64,000 bases of DNA, taken from the NCBI RefSeq assembly GCF_000801105.2, contig NC_079519.1:15701828-15765827 (forward strand), written 5' to 3'. Positions 1 to 11,777 of this stretch are shown piece after piece (position 1 is the stretch's first letter; each line of letters begins with the position of its first letter). The position numbers were made by a program, and so were the translations under genes. The notes beneath the pieces are model-generated. The model made no database searches. It was given only the letters and a program-made list of their open reading frames with translations, and was not told the DNA's origin. The DNA is from Raphanus sativus. Its lineage: Eukaryota > Streptophyta > Magnoliopsida > Brassicales > Brassicaceae.

Positions 1-275
1 GGACCATGTTGTTGTCCAGTATCTCCTTCATTCTGCTGGTTCCGAGTACTAGTCTCTGGATCATCATTGAAGTGTACTCCAGTATGCCTGTTGTTTGGAG
101 CTTGGTACTGCTGGTTTAAATTTGGAAACCTCTCAGCAGTTTGGGTAGCTTGAGCCGTGGGTCTCTGCTCAACTCTGGTTAGCCTATCTCCAAGGTCTTG
201 GCGCATCTCCCTCACCTCTTCCCTCATTGCATTGAAGGCTTGCATCATGGTAGCTAGCTCGGTTGCTTCCCCCAT
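1..275 (-). CDS. Gag N-terminus of a Ty3/gypsy-like retrotransposon (partial)
   Basis: An open frame starts at an ATG at 275 and runs off the left edge (about 91 codons). It begins MGEATELATMMQAF and continues with a charged, helix-forming stretch rich in Arg, Glu and Asp, then a Gln/Asn-rich tail. This is the usual look of the start of a plant gypsy gag, a structural protein that packages element RNA in the cytoplasm. The assignment rests mainly on context: a tRNA-Met-type primer site and an LTR lie just upstream on the same strand, with a leader of about 430 bases between. No zinc knuckle or pol domain is visible before the window ends, so the lineage is unresolved. Confidence 0.6.
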   Translation of the reverse strand, partial: MGEATELATMMQAFNAMREEVREMRQDLGDRLTRVEQRPTAQATQTAERFPNLNQQYQAPNNRHTGVHFNDDPETSTRNQQNEGDTGQQHG

Positions 276-707
276 TGTACCTGCGAGCAAGAGATCAAAC
301 CTTTAGTTTCTAATCAAGGGAGTTAAAGAAACAAATTTGTAAAATATGAAGTCTAATAACGAAAACAAAAAGAAAAGGAAAAGATATGGTTTTGCAAAAA
401 GGGAAAACCCATCAATATGGTTATTAAGACGTCGACCAAAAAGGAAAATTAAAGTTATGCAGCTTGAAGAACACGTTTTGAAATTTTTTTTTTTTGAAAG
501 GATGATCTAGCTAATCAAATTAACTCGATCTAATGATGCACTAACGAAGAACACACTTTTTATGGGTTTTCAAATATGAATATGCAACTCTAACTATATG
601 AAAGAGATCAAACGATTTACTTTTTTTGTTTTGAGTGAAAAGATGAACTAACACGATTTTAAAACAAGTAAAGAGGATAGATACAACATGATGCTAAAGG
701 AACTTCA

Positions 708-719
708 GCTCTGATACCA
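708..719 (-). other. Primer binding site, tRNA-Met type
   Basis: Read on the minus strand this is TGGTATCAGAGC, the standard plant LTR-retrotransposon primer site complementary to initiator tRNA-Met. It sits four bases after the LTR end (TATCA) and upstream of the gag start at 275, so it fixes the element's orientation and the inner LTR edge. Confidence 0.85.
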
Positions 720-723
720 GAAA

Positions 724-1270
724 TGATACAAGCCTAGGCTGACAAAGGCTGTAAGATCCAAGCAAGAGAGATGGAGCCGTTCTAGATCAAGAGGTGGTTC
801 TTTTGTTTGATCTAATCAACCAAGAGAAACCGTGTGATAAGAACAAGGTGGATTGAAGTGCACCACACGAGAGATGGGAAGCTCGTGATACAACACAAAG
901 GAACCTTCAAGCCGTGGAGGTACTGGTCTCACAAGGCAAGGAGGCGGCAAGTTCTGTTTGAGAGCTCTAGGTTTTCTTTGTAAGAAAAGTTTTATAAAAT
1001 ATCAAGTGTATCCTAAGAAAAGGGTTTGCAAACATATAAATAGACGAAGGAACAGGCTCCTTTGCATCACAAATAAAGATAATAAGCTATAGTTCAAATA
1101 AGGAAATAAAGAAGAAAGGAGTCTTCTTTAATCTTGGACCGAGATGCATATAGGTGATGTGATAAGCTAGTTGTGGCCTCGTTAAAAACCTTCCTCCGGA
1201 AAACCTCATGGGACAAAACCAAGAGCAAGGAAAAGAGCACACACAAAGAGCTTGCCTAGTTGCTAACCCC
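724..1270 (-). repeat. LTR of the left-edge gypsy element (outer boundary uncertain)
   Basis: The inner edge is set by the primer site: on the plus strand the LTR starts TGATAC at 724. A TATA-like stretch is readable on the minus strand near 1035-1045. A sequence near 1185-1220 resembles a conserved patch I associate with plant LTR ends or leaders (CGTTAAAAACC followed by CATGGGACAAAACC). The outer end could not be fixed because no second LTR copy is in the window; it could lie anywhere from about 1071 to 1280. Internal sequence of the same orientation occurs on both sides of the LTR. Confidence 0.5.
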
Positions 1271-1284
1271 GTCCAAGAGTCTTC

Positions 1285-1596
1285 TTAAGCATTTGGATCT
1301 TCTATGGTAATGATCATCAAATGGTTGTGGCTTTGATCCGGGATGAATGGCCAAAGATCTTCTCTTGATGCTTGATAGTTCTCAATCGGCTCTTCCATCT
1401 TCACAGCAATTCTCTTAGTGTCATCTTTGTTAGCTCCATCAGCTGGTTTAACCTGTCCAAGATCAAAAGCAAGTATCATGCTCTCATTAAAATTATGTTG
1501 AAGTATCTTAGCTCTTTGTCTAGTGATAGCTCCCATGAACACGGTTAGTATGGGCACTTCTTGCTCTATCTCTGGTTTGGTAATGTTGCTGATCAT
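1285..1596 (-). pseudogene. C-terminal tail of a Ty3/gypsy polyprotein
   Basis: A 103-codon open frame contains the segment GAITRQRAKILQHNFNESM. It resembles the 'GPxTRxRAK' signature found after the integrase at the end of many plant gypsy polyproteins. The rest is a poorly conserved acidic tail. It lies upstream (minus sense) of the LTR at 724, as a pol end preceding a 3' LTR would. No integrase precedes it: the sequence changes abruptly to a different Tat-type fragment at about 1665, so this is a truncated remnant. Confidence 0.55.
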
Positions 1597-1664
1597 GTCT
1601 TAAATGTCTGGTTCGGTTAGGTCTGGTTCAATGTCCTCATCAGTTGCTTTGAAGTTGCATCGCA

Positions 1665-2255
1665 CGTCCCTTGTGGCTGCGCCCCTTACATTACTGGACC
1701 CGTCGACATATAAGGTCCATTCACGTTTTTCCCCTTCATCGGTGTTTGATTTCTTGTTCTAAGGCTGGAAGCATAGTGGGAGAGAACTCGGCTACGAAGT
1801 CAGCTAGGACTTGTGACTTAATGGTCGTGGCTGGCTCGAAGATAACGTCGTATTCTCCTAGATCTAAAGCCCATTTCGCCAGTCGTCCACACTTCTCGCT
1901 TATGGAGAATGGCCTTAATAGGGAAAGAGGTGACCACCGTTATTTGATGAGCCTGGAAGTAGAAGCGTAACTTACGGGCCGCGTTGACTAGGGCGAGGGC
2001 TAACTTCTCAAGATGACTATAGCGGGTCTCCGCGTCTAGCAGCGATTTGCTTACATAGTTGATAGGATGTTGCTTCCTTCCTTCTTCCCTTACAAGGACC
2101 GCATTGACTGCATGCTCTGACACGGCTAGATAGAGTAATAAAACCTCTCCATCCAAGGGCTTTGCAAGGAGAGGTGGAGTATTGAGATAGTCCTTAAGGT
2201 CGGATAGAGCTTGCTCGCACTTGTCGGTCCATTGTAAGTCTTTAGGGTCCTTCAA
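1665..2255 (-). pseudogene. Tat-lineage RT/RNase H fragment
   Basis: The frame starting at 2255 encodes a typical Ty3/gypsy RNase H module. Visible motifs are WTDKCEQALSDLKDYL, PPLLAKP, LYLAVSE, VLVREEG and YVSKSLLDAETRYSHLEKLA, which match the Tat/Ogre lineage. After about residue 118 the frame is lost. The expected continuation (LAKWALDLGEYD-like, then EWTLYVDGSSN, the start of the second, archaeal-type RNase H of Tat elements) is found in shifted frames down to about 1670. The piece is therefore a frameshifted fragment bounded on the left by unrelated gypsy sequence. There is no RT core, integrase or LTR of its own. Confidence 0.8.
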
Positions 2256-2429
2256 GGTGATATGATTTCAGATCATGTCAAGAAGAACAAGGACCAGCCA
2301 GCTTAAGAAGATGCTTTAGACCTTTCTGATGGACCTATGGAGGCTTAATCAAAAAGTCTTTGAAGAAAGAAAGTCTTGAAGGAAGCTTGATACTTCAAGA
2401 CCCACTCATCACCATTCAAGTTATCATAC
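2256..2429. other. Unassigned spacer
   Basis: About 170 bases between the Tat fragment and the Athila LTR. No sustained reading frame or repeat was recognised. It is probably older transposon debris forming the target into which Athila copy 1 inserted (the five bases before the LTR are CATAC). Confidence 0.4.
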
Positions 2430-3793
2430 TGATATACCATGAATTTTACCCACTTTTTACCATGGTATATTGATATTTTATTATGTAACTAATATGTTTT
2501 CTAGACTATTAGGTATGTTTTCAGGTTCAGGAGTGTTTGGTGATAAAATGATGTTTTGGAGAATTTTGGAGCACAAAAGATAATACACCCGAGTTAACCA
2601 TTCAAGACCAAGTCGGAAGTCAACATACAAAGAAGAATCGATCAATACTCATATAGAGTTGTCGATCGATGTAGCTAGGAAGATCCGCGTGCTTGAAGAT
2701 TATAATCGATCGATACGCATCAAGTGTTGTCGATCGATAGCGAGGCGAAATGGTTTAGCCAACTACTTCACCAAGGCTTCACCAAATTACGAGACTACCC
2801 CTAACGATTTTTTAACCTAATAGAAATGCTTAAATACTCTGCCTAAGTGTTTTTGACGGCAAGCAAGAAAAGTGAAAGCAAGAAAAGCGAAAGCAAGCAA
2901 GCATAAAGTGTGAGAGAGAAAGCTTGAGTTTTACCTTTGTTCTAAGTTATGAGAGAGATTGGAGAGATTTGTCATTGAACTCCATTCGTTTTCTGTTCTC
3001 TATATAATGCAATTTCTTTACCTATCTTGTGTCATGAATTGCTTAGTTATGTCTGAGTAGTCTACTTGTTAGATCTAGGGTTTAAATAGGTTAGTGGGAT
3101 TAGCCCAAAACTATACTTGCTAAGTTGTGATATTCATCAAATAGATTGTACCCTTTGCTTGTTCTGGATTAGCTAACTAGAACATAGGTCACTAGGATCC
3201 TTATATCTTGAATTATGTTTTTGAACTAGTTTGTCTCCTGTTGAGAAAAGCGAGAGCCCTACTTGAGACCTAGTGTTCATTATCGGCTCGCGCTTAGGCA
3301 TTTCTAGAAGCCGTCGATCGATATCCCTACTGGACAATCGATCAGCGCTGCGAAAGGTGTATCGCTCGATATCTCTAGAGGATATCGATCAACTCTTTTT
3401 CTGGTCAACATACGACAGTTGAGGCTAGAGATCTAGTTATTTAACCAGTGAGACATCACTGATTGTTAAGCGGTTGAGTTCTTTAATATCTTGCAAACAA
3501 CTTGTTAGGCATTTATATACATTATAATCTCCAATACCTGAATAAAAGACCTATGTCTAGCACTCTTCCTTATCTTATAAACAACCCATCATATTGTTAG
3601 AAGAGCAATTATCTTGCTCATTTAGGATTGTCATTTTACATTTCCACCATAAAAACCAACTTTACCTAGGATTGATTAGTTAATTAGATTTAATTGGTTT
3701 CCTAGCTCCTCGTGATTTGATCCCTTAGTACTACAGCTGAACCTCTTATTTGAGAGAGTAAAAACACTCTTTAGGGTAATTTGAGTGATATCA
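2430..3793 (+). repeat. Athila copy 1 5' LTR
   Basis: A 1364-bp LTR from TGATATACCATG to GTGATATCA; the ends are the inverted TGATA/TATCA pair. It aligns along its full length with the LTRs at 39481, 47630, 49332 and 57504 but is clearly more diverged. It carries several TCGATCGA palindromes, the motif also found throughout the element's coding region. Confidence 0.9.
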
Positions 3794-3797
3794 AATT

Positions 3798-3815
3798 AGG
3801 CGTCGTTGCCGGGGA
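3798..3815 (+). other. Primer binding site, tRNA-Asp type (degraded)
   Basis: It reads AGGCGTCGTTGCCGGGGA, two mismatches from the TGGCGCCGTTGCCGGGGA of the younger copies. That sequence is the tRNA-Asp-type primer site typical of Athila elements. It starts four bases after the LTR. Confidence 0.85.
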
Positions 3816-3909
3816 GCTTTGATCGCTATTAGATTTAATTTTATCAATTTTAGATTTTTCTTTTGCTTTTACCACTTTCTGATTAAAATTTTTCTTGTCT
3901 TTTAGGTAC

Positions 3910-6180
3910 ATGCACAGCAGTACTAGAAGAAATAAGGAAAATCAACTACTGTTCTCAGAAGATCCTTCACACTTAGAACCTTCAATCCGCAAAGACCTAC
4001 GCTCCGTATCGATCGACAGAACTGCACCACCGTCGACTGATATTCACGTTCAACCGTCGACTGATACTCACGTTCAACCGTCGACCGATTCTCAGACACC
4101 ACCGTCGACCGATACACTTTGGTGCTCTACATCGTTCGACACTACCCACCGTACATCGATCGACACTAACCCGCGAAGCATGGTTGCAATTGTTATTCTC
4201 ACGCAGGGCGAGAATGGAAACATGTATGAACAGGATGGTCATCTGCCTAATGCAACAGGTCAGAAGCTAGATGCACAGGGAAACGTAATCCCTGAGCCAG
4301 AAGCTGAGGCTACAGAAGAAGCTCAAACACGATCGTTGGCGGACTACAATCGTCCTGATGCGTACAACAACAACAAATCATCTATTCGACTTCCAGAGAT
4401 TCAGAAGCCGAACTTCGAGCTCAAGCCTCAGTACTACTCTCTTGTGTCAAAGATACCCTATGCTGGGTTACCACACGAGCATCCTATAGACCATCTAGAG
4501 AGGTTCAAGGATCTTATAGTTGCTATTCGCATGGATGGAGTCCATGAGGACTACCTACTTTGCAAGCTATTCAAATACTCACAAAATTGAGAAGCTTCAC
4601 ACTGGCTTAAGCAGTTACCTACAGGATCACTGACATCCTGGGCCGACATCAAAAATGCCTTCCTTCGTAATTTTTTTGATGAGGCACGTGCTGAAGAGTT
4701 AAGGAGCAAAATCGCCACTTTCGCGCAAAAGCCTGGTGAGACTTTTAAGGACGCGTGGATCAGATTTAAGTTCTTCCAGCGAGACTGTCCAAACCATGGA
4801 ATCAATGAAGTGCAGCTGCTAAGAACTTTCTACAGAGGTATCGCCTTGAGGTATCAGATGGCTCTTGATACAGCTAGTGAGGGGAAATTCAACACTAGGA
4901 ATCCAATAGAGGCTATGAGACTTATTGAGAACCTAGCCAACAGCAGCAGCACAAGAACACTGACTCTGATAAGAAAACGTCTGTTGCAGCCATTGGGGAG
5001 GAACTTATGAGTGAAGTCAGAGCTAAGTTAGAAGTTGTACATGAGCTTCTGAGGAAGCAAGTCTGCTCAGCTGAGAAGGAGAGGCTAGAGATGCTGATAC
5101 ATAAGAAGATGTGAACTACATTGGAGGTACTGGATTTCAGGGTTTGAAAACCAGAATGGCAACAGGAACTTTTTGGCAGTGGTCAGAAGAGTAACTACAA
5201 CCAGAGTTCACAGTATCAGAAACCTTTCAACAACACCAGGAACTATGGGAGTTCATCTTACCAAAACACACACCACCCACCCAGGAGAGTAAGATGGACG
5301 CCATGAGAGACAGAGTTCTTGAAGCACTACAGAAGCTTACAGTGGACATCAATGGGAAGATTGACTCTGTCTTCAACAATCTGAACACAAGGATATATAC
5401 CATTTGTACTCAAGTAAGGAAGCTTGAGACCCAAATTGTTCAGACAGAAGAATCTATCAGGGGAACTGGAGCTTCTAAGGAGGTAGGAGAAGGAAGCATG
5501 AAACACCACGTGAATGCCATCATAGAGGATGATTTCTGGCAAGTGGTGAAGCATGAAAAAATCCAAGAGGGTGACTATGAAGTTGAAAGTTCACTAAGTT
5601 TTGGTGGATCGCAATGGTGTCGATCGACACCAGATTATTCAAATCGATCGAAACGATCGATGTCGTTTCCAGAAACGACTGCGGATTGCAACGCGGTTAG
5701 GATTTTGACACATGCTGAATTCACGGCTTCGCATCCACACCCACCCACCCTTACCTACGAAAATATCGACAGACGAGACGAGCAACTCATCGATCGACAC
5801 AGTGATGAGACATGCATCGATCAACCATTTTCTCCAACTATTGATCGATACGCACCTCTCACATACCGAGTGCAGTTACCAGCGATTGACATCAACCGAA
5901 TCAATGCACTCCGACCAACACCGAAACCACCAGCTGACACTGCAGAGACTACTAGTAACCCTTCAGAAACTACACCAATATCAAGAGGAACTGAAGGAAG
6001 AAGGTTAAGGGATAGGAAGGAGAAAACTCTTAAGAACCTTAAGAGGGAAGCTAAAGAGAAGGAGATAACTAAGAGAGTTGTCAGAATCCCACTGGAAAAC
6101 CATTTGAGGAGGTTTTCTTCACAAGCAGATTGTGGATGTTCTTTAGAGAGACAAGGGAGACTGAAAATAACATTAGGATA
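3910..6180 (+). pseudogene. Athila copy 1 gag (broken)
   Basis: The start is the ATG at 3910, equivalent to 50801 in copy 3. The product would be the structural gag of the element's virus-like particle. After a Ser/Thr-rich leader with SID and STD motifs comes the conserved gag core (LPEIQKPNFELKPQYYSL, HEHPIDHLERFKDLI, DYLLCKLFKYS). A stop at 4588-4590 interrupts the core where the other copies read on through a Gly codon. The core resumes out of frame (ITSWADIKNAFLRNFFDEA-like, RGIALRYQMALDTAS). A separate 295-codon frame (5294-6181) holds the coiled-coil/SID linker before the protease. Several frameshifts mean that no complete gag can be made. Confidence 0.85.
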
Positions 6181-6609
6181 ATGTTTGACACAGCCAGAGA
6201 GGACATGAGGCGGAGGATCACATTGAAGAAGAAGATTGCTCCTGGAAAGTTTGCAATACCCTGTATTGTATAGGGCATTGAGTTTCCTCATGCACTCTAT
6301 GACACTGGTTCTTCAGTCAGCATTTTACCAAAGGTTATGATAGACCATCTGGGTCTGAAAGTAGAGCTTTCACCAGAGATCTTCACATTTGTGGACTACA
6401 TTCAGAAAAATTAAGGAGGCTTGATCAGAGACCTGGAAGTGCAGATTGGTAATGCCATTGTCCCTGTGGATTTTCATGTCGTGGATATCAAGTTAAATTG
6501 GAACTCTTCCCTTATACTTGGAAGAGCATTTATGGCTACAGTAGGAGCTGTATGTGACTTGAGCACCAACATGATGTGCTTGACTATGATAGATCCAGAA
6601 CCGTTTTAA
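6181..6609 (+). pseudogene. Athila copy 1 aspartic protease (truncated by insertion)
   Basis: Retropepsin-type protease: the DTGSSVSILPKV active-site segment lies near 6302-6337, followed by VDFHVVDIKLNWNSSLILG and RAFMATVGAVCDLSTN. This domain would cleave the gag polyprotein. A stop at about 6412 and an in-frame TAG near 6270 disrupt it. The frame then meets the chromovirus LTR after the MIDPE motif at about 6600. The rest of the coding region resumes at 16947, about 10.3 kb downstream. Confidence 0.85.
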
Positions 6610-9063
6610 GTATAGGTCGAACCACCGGCAAACAATCAAACAAGAACATGACTGACGGACCAATTTTCTACCAAGGATCAGAAGCGCTACATGACGGGTT
6701 AGGAACGATCCAGCCTTGATCCCAAAGAGTGCAATTTGTGATTAGGCCAGTTCGCCCACTAACACGTCCCGTCGGATTAAGGCCTAAGGCTTTTTAACCC
6801 GTACCCGAGTATGACGTCGTGTTTGCTTGGACAAGCTAATATCAGATACAACAAGCCATTTGCACAAAACATCGATTTATTTATTTTATATCATACTCTG
6901 TTCGCAACACACAAAATATTATACACGTGGTGGCATGCCAAGAGAAAAGATACATACTTATAGTCTGAAAATGTCTTAAGCAAAAAGAGATGAAAATCTA
7001 CACTAGCCGGCCTAACTTCCCGCTTCCTCTACACGCACTACTGGTCACCTGGAAACAACAACGAGTGAGGGGTGAGTAATCTAGCATTACTAAGTGAGTT
7101 ACAATCCCAAACTAACAAATACAACCCCTCGCTATCCCACCCCAAACATTCTAAACCGAGAGGTTAACCTAATAGCACAATCCAATGATAATAATAATAA
7201 TAATAATCATATAAGCAAATCAGAAATCTGCAGCAGAAAATAATACGAGTAAATTATCGATACTATAAGATAGTCGATAAAACATAACCAGGGTTTACCT
7301 ATCCCTTTACACTATATAATATATATCTAACTCGGTCCCTGGTGACGTTAGGTTCCTCCTTCACTATAAGCAATATCCTATCTTCCTACCACAAGGGCCA
7401 GAAAAAGGAACTTTCAACCGACGGCGGCCCACAGTCATTCGGATCACCGCGCGACAGCCCACTGTCCTTCGGGTCACTGCCACATTACACCGTCGTGTAA
7501 TAACTCAGCCCTAGGCCATGACCCCGTCTCTCTGAGTCTTCCCGATCCAGCGAATAAGGGGTTTCCTTAAACCCGCCGGGTACGAGGTCTGAAGGAACAC
7601 TAACTCACCCCTAATATGCCTAGCAATGTGGGTTACACAATGCTATCTGCCAATATATAAACAATACCAAACCCGGTAATATAACCGAGGTTCCAAGCAA
7701 TAATCACAACAACCACAATTAAAATATTCCAGAACCTAGAATAAAGACTAATTCCAGAATATATAACTATCCACAACCTAGCGATATCATCTAAGCATTC
7801 AGCATTGGCTAACTAACCAATCAACCTAACCATTGGCATGCTACTACGATTCTGAAGCAATAACTAAGCATGCTATCAACCAATTAATATCAACTATAAA
7901 ATAATCAAACCGTTACTCAGTTAGACCCGGCCTCCTGCCATGATCCAACTTCCAAGTAACGGGAACCTGCATGAAAAAAACTCAGCAACCAGTTGATTAT
8001 AACTCACTGTTTTCCGGTTGACCGTGCCCTTGACCCCAAACCCGTCTTCTGCGATCCGAACCCTTTCTTCCTGACCTTCACAAGCAGACCGACGTCTGGA
8101 CTGATATTCAATCAAGCAGAGCTTCTATAGATGCTGACTCAAATCGGGCAGAGTAACTATTCTCGATAACTCTCAAAAACTGCCGAAAAAGACTCGAAAA
8201 TGATTGAAACTCGAACTTTCTCTTTCTAGCTTTCTCTCTCACGTTTTTCGCTGACTTTGAACTGGTCTGAATGGTTTGAAATGAGCAGGGGTCGTGGGGT
8301 ATTTATAGTATGCACCAACCAATCAGAAACAAGCCGTGTGGCAGCCTGTGTGTCGCTTCGCATGGCTCCGGACGCATGCGCGGCGACACCTCGTGCTCCA
8401 CATGTGTGGCTGCAAGACCAGGGTGTCATGCAAGGTGACATCAGACCTTCCACATGTCTGATCCACTTCCAGAATTTATCCAATTCAACACCACAGCGCA
8501 TACATGTCGATCAGCATGCTTCGATCGCAGGTTGAGCAGCACCTTGTGCTTCTGGGTGTCACTCCGCATGTGGTGATCATCTGAGGTCCAACACCTCCTG
8601 CTTCCCTTGCCACGTAACATTCCAGGCAGTCGATCCCGTCGTGCTTAATTCTGCTCCTGCTTCATTATGTCTTCAGAGTGATAATTTACCGATACGAAGA
8701 TTTTCCGAGAAAACTTCGTGGTTAAGAAACGTCGGCTTCAAAAGCGTCGTGCTTCTAAAACGTCGTACTTCCAAAAATGTTATGCTCCCAAAACATACGT
8801 CTGATCAATCTAAAATATTGTCTTAGTATGGTCGAGCAGATTACTCGACTCATAGGTCAAAACGATCAATTCTTCGCGCACTTGTACTTCAAAACTTCCT
8901 GATCGATCCTTCTCGCCCGCGGCTCGACCTCAAAACAGATGCTCGATCAATCTTCCAAATTCTCTGAATAATGCCAAGTTTTATTTGATAAAAGCTTAAC
9001 ATTTCTCATCATACTTTGAATCCCAAAAACTTTACTTCAACAACTTTTTTTCGGGTTTCTACA
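6598..9063 (-). repeat. Chromovirus 3' LTR
   Basis: About 2.47 kb, aligning with 14217-16946. On the plus strand it ends TTTCTACA at 9063. The opposite end begins at GAACCGTTTT, without the TGTAACACCCC start seen in the other LTR, so it is truncated there. It lacks about 260 bases present in the 5' LTR around 16262-16530. A TATA box (TATAAATA on the minus strand) lies at 8300-8307. Short frames within it are LTR sequence, not genes. Confidence 0.88.
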
Positions 9064-9065
9064 TT

Positions 9066-9080
9066 CTCCCCCCCCCTTAA
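9066..9080 (-). other. Polypurine tract of the chromovirus
   Basis: On the minus strand this reads as a run of about nine G flanked by A (AAGGGGGGGGGAGAA) two bases before the LTR start TGTAGAAACCC. It primes plus-strand DNA synthesis in LTR elements and fixes the inner edge of the 3' LTR. Confidence 0.85.
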
Positions 9081-9099
9081 TAGAATTCGTCCTCGAATT

Positions 9100-10720
9100 C
9101 TAAGGATCTGAGGGGCCTCCTTCCTCCATCACAACATCCTCTCGGAAAAACTCCGGGTGATTAGCCTTAAATCTTGCTTCATCCTCACAAGTGAGATGAA
9201 TCCTGTTTTGTCTTCCCCAGAATACTTGTACTTGAGGAATCTCACGATTCTTCAGCTTCTGTATACGTCTTTCTCCCACTCGGATTGGTCCTTCTTGATA
9301 GGTGAGATTCGTCCTTAGCTCCTCAATTCTCTCAGGCTCAACAGTACTTGGATCTTGTATATGTCTCCAAAGCATGGAAACATGGAACACCGGATGTAGA
9401 TGCATATCCTCTGGTAGATCCAATCGATAAGCTACCTCACCAACCTTCCTGCTGATCTTGTATGGACCAATGAATCTGACCGCAAGTTTCCCGACCTTTC
9501 CAAATCTGTCCTTCCCTTTCTGTGCTGTAACCTTCAAGTAGACCCAGTCTCCAATCTCAAAAGTTACCTCTCTTCTAGATTGATCTGCGTACTTCTTTTG
9601 ACGGTACTGAGCCTTCTTCATGTTGGTCTGAATCGTCTCCAGCTTAATCATAGTCTCTTGTACGATTGGTGACCCAAACATTCTTCTTTCTCCCACTTCT
9701 GTCCAACACAATGGCATTTTGCATGGCCTTCCATACAACGCTTCATAAGGTGACATCTCTATGCTCGCATGGTGACTGTTTTTGTACGAGAACTCGACCA
9801 ACGGTAAATGCTTCTCCCAAGTTCCTGCCCAATCGAGAATACACATCCGAAGCATGTCCTCGATGGACTAGATGGCTCTCTCCGTTTGGCCATCTGTTTT
9901 CCGGGTGGAATGCCGTGCTCTTGAACAGTTTAGTTCCCAAGGCGTCTTGGAGTGCTTCCCAAAATGCTTTCGTGAACCTAAGGTCACGATCTGAGACGAT
10001 GTCTGAAGGTACACCATGTAGCTTCACAATTTGGTCGACGTACATCTTGGCCAAAACTTTAACTTTATCCGTATCCCGCATAGGTAACAAGTGTGTGTCT
10101 TGGTCAACCTATCCACAAACACCCAGATTGAGTTGTTCGATCTACCCGGAGCAGTGGGTAATCCCGTGATGAAATCCATGGAAATATAATCCCCTTTCCA
10201 TTTAGGTATCGGAAGACTCTGCAGTGATCCTCTTGGAACTTGATGCTCGACTTTCACTTGTTGAAAAGTTGCACACTGAGCAACCCATTGCGCTACTGAT
10301 CTCTTCATGCCCGGCCAATGATAATATCTCCTCACATCTCGGTACATCTTCGAACTTCCAGGATGGATACTAAGTAAGGAATGGTGTGCCATCCTTAGTA
10401 TCTCATCTCTCAGCCCTTGCCCCTTAGGAACCGTGATCCTTCCATTAATAAGCAAGGTTCCATCCTCCGCCAAGTAGTATCCAGCATTATTTGGTCTGTC
10501 TTGTTTTCTGAGCTCTTCAGAAATTTTCTGTAACTTCTCATCTAAAAGTTGCTCCTCTGGAATCTTCTGAACCAAGCTGGCCTGGTTCACTGCTTGTAAT
10601 CCCAATGGTTCACTTGTATGACCTTCCAAAGCAACCAACTTCACTTGCTTCAGCTCTTGATTCAACAGCTCCACTTCTTTTTTCCATATCAGCATCCAAC
10701 TTTCTTCGACTTAAGGCATC
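9100..10720 (-). pseudogene. Chromovirus integrase and C-terminal chromodomain (broken)
   Basis: Integrase would insert the element's DNA; the chromodomain is thought to target it to marked chromatin. Visible in order on the minus strand: the zinc-binding region ([18 protein letters not shown], then [16 protein letters not shown], where the second Cys of the CxxC pair is Phe), the catalytic core start (MDFITGLP), a frameshift near 10085, [23 protein letters not shown], a second frameshift near 9890, then the shared motifs [11 protein letters not shown] and KVGEVAYRLDLPEDMHLHPVFHVSML. The last 251-codon frame ends with a chromodomain-like segment (RVGERRIQKLKNREIPQV to FKANHPEFF). At least two frameshifts and the lost zinc ligand make it non-functional. 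Confidence 0.88.
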
Positions 10721-11777
10721 CACAACAACATTAGCTTTACCAAGATGGTAGCGAATCTTTAAGTCGTAGTCAGTCACAAACTCCATCCATCTACGTTGGC
10801 GCAGGTTGAGATCTGGCTGAGTGAAGAGGTATTTAAGACTTTGGTGGTCTGTGTATACCTCCACTTCTTCTCCATACAAGTACGATCTCCAAATTCGCAA
10901 AGCGAATACCACAGTTGTCGTGAAGTATACGCAATGACTCTCCTATCTTGCATCAGAACACAACCTAACCCAACTCGTGAAGCATCTGTGTACACTGTGT
11001 AAAGTTTACCTTGCTCAGGCAAAGCTAACACAGGTGCGGTCGTGAGAGCTTCCTTCAACTTCTTGAATGCCTTCTCCGTTTCTTCCACCCATAGAGAAAG
11101 GAACTGCTTTACCGGTCAGTTTAGTTAAGGGCTTTGCAATGGAGGAAAAGTCCTTAACAAACTTCCGATAATAACCCGCGAGTCCGAGAAAACTCCTCAC
11201 TTCCGTCACAGTGGTAGGTCGAGGCCATTCTCGTATGGCTTGGGCCTTTTCTGGATCAGCAGCCACGCCCTCTCCTGATACTATGTGACCCAGAAATCCA
11301 ATCTCTCTCTTCCAAAACGAGCACTTGCTGAACTTAGCGAATAGCTTTTGACTTCGTAACCTCTCCATAACCAGACTGAGATGCTCTTTGTGCTCCTCCT
11401 CACTTCTCAAGTACACCAAGATGTCATCAATGAAAATGATCATGAACTTGTCGAGGTAGTCGTGAAACACTTCATTCATCAAACGCATGAAAGCTGCAAG
11501 TGCGTTTGTGAGACCAAAGGGCATAACCACGTACTCATACTGCCCATACCTCGTACGAAATGCTGTCTTCATGATGTCTGACTTGGCAATGGGAATTTGA
11601 CGATCCCCTGATGCCAAATCAATCTTCGAAAACCAACCAGCTCCTTTGAGTTCGTCCAACAACTCATCTATCCTTTGGAAGAGGATACTTGTCTTTTATG
11701 GTGATGTTGTTGATACCACAATAATCTATACACAACCTCATGCTTCCATCTTTCTTCACAAATAACACATGAGCTCC
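10721..11777 (-). pseudogene. Chromovirus reverse transcriptase and RNase H (broken)
   Basis: The reverse transcriptase palm is clear: [35 protein letters not shown] and the catalytic FIDDILVY, then [17 protein letters not shown] and [15 protein letters not shown]. RNase H follows (TDASRVGLGCVLMQD, then [13 protein letters not shown] and [22 protein letters not shown]) in two frames, with breaks near 11085 and 10900. The upstream edge contains a stop between FIRSSSSL and [16 protein letters not shown] and another break near 11665. This is a standard gypsy polymerase with accumulated frameshifts. It is the only reverse transcriptase core in the window. Confidence 0.9.

Noticed and set aside
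3923..4242. Minus-strand frames rich in RSTVE/SIDR-like repeats opposite the Athila gag leader
   Set aside because: They are reverse readings of the palindromic TCGATCGA/GTCGAC motifs; a palindrome gives open frames on both strands. The plus-strand gag explains the region.
8226..8535. Overlapping 91-92 codon frames, also present at 15831-16166
   Set aside because: Both lie in the chromovirus LTR promoter/leader region and occur on both strands in both LTRs; they are not genes.
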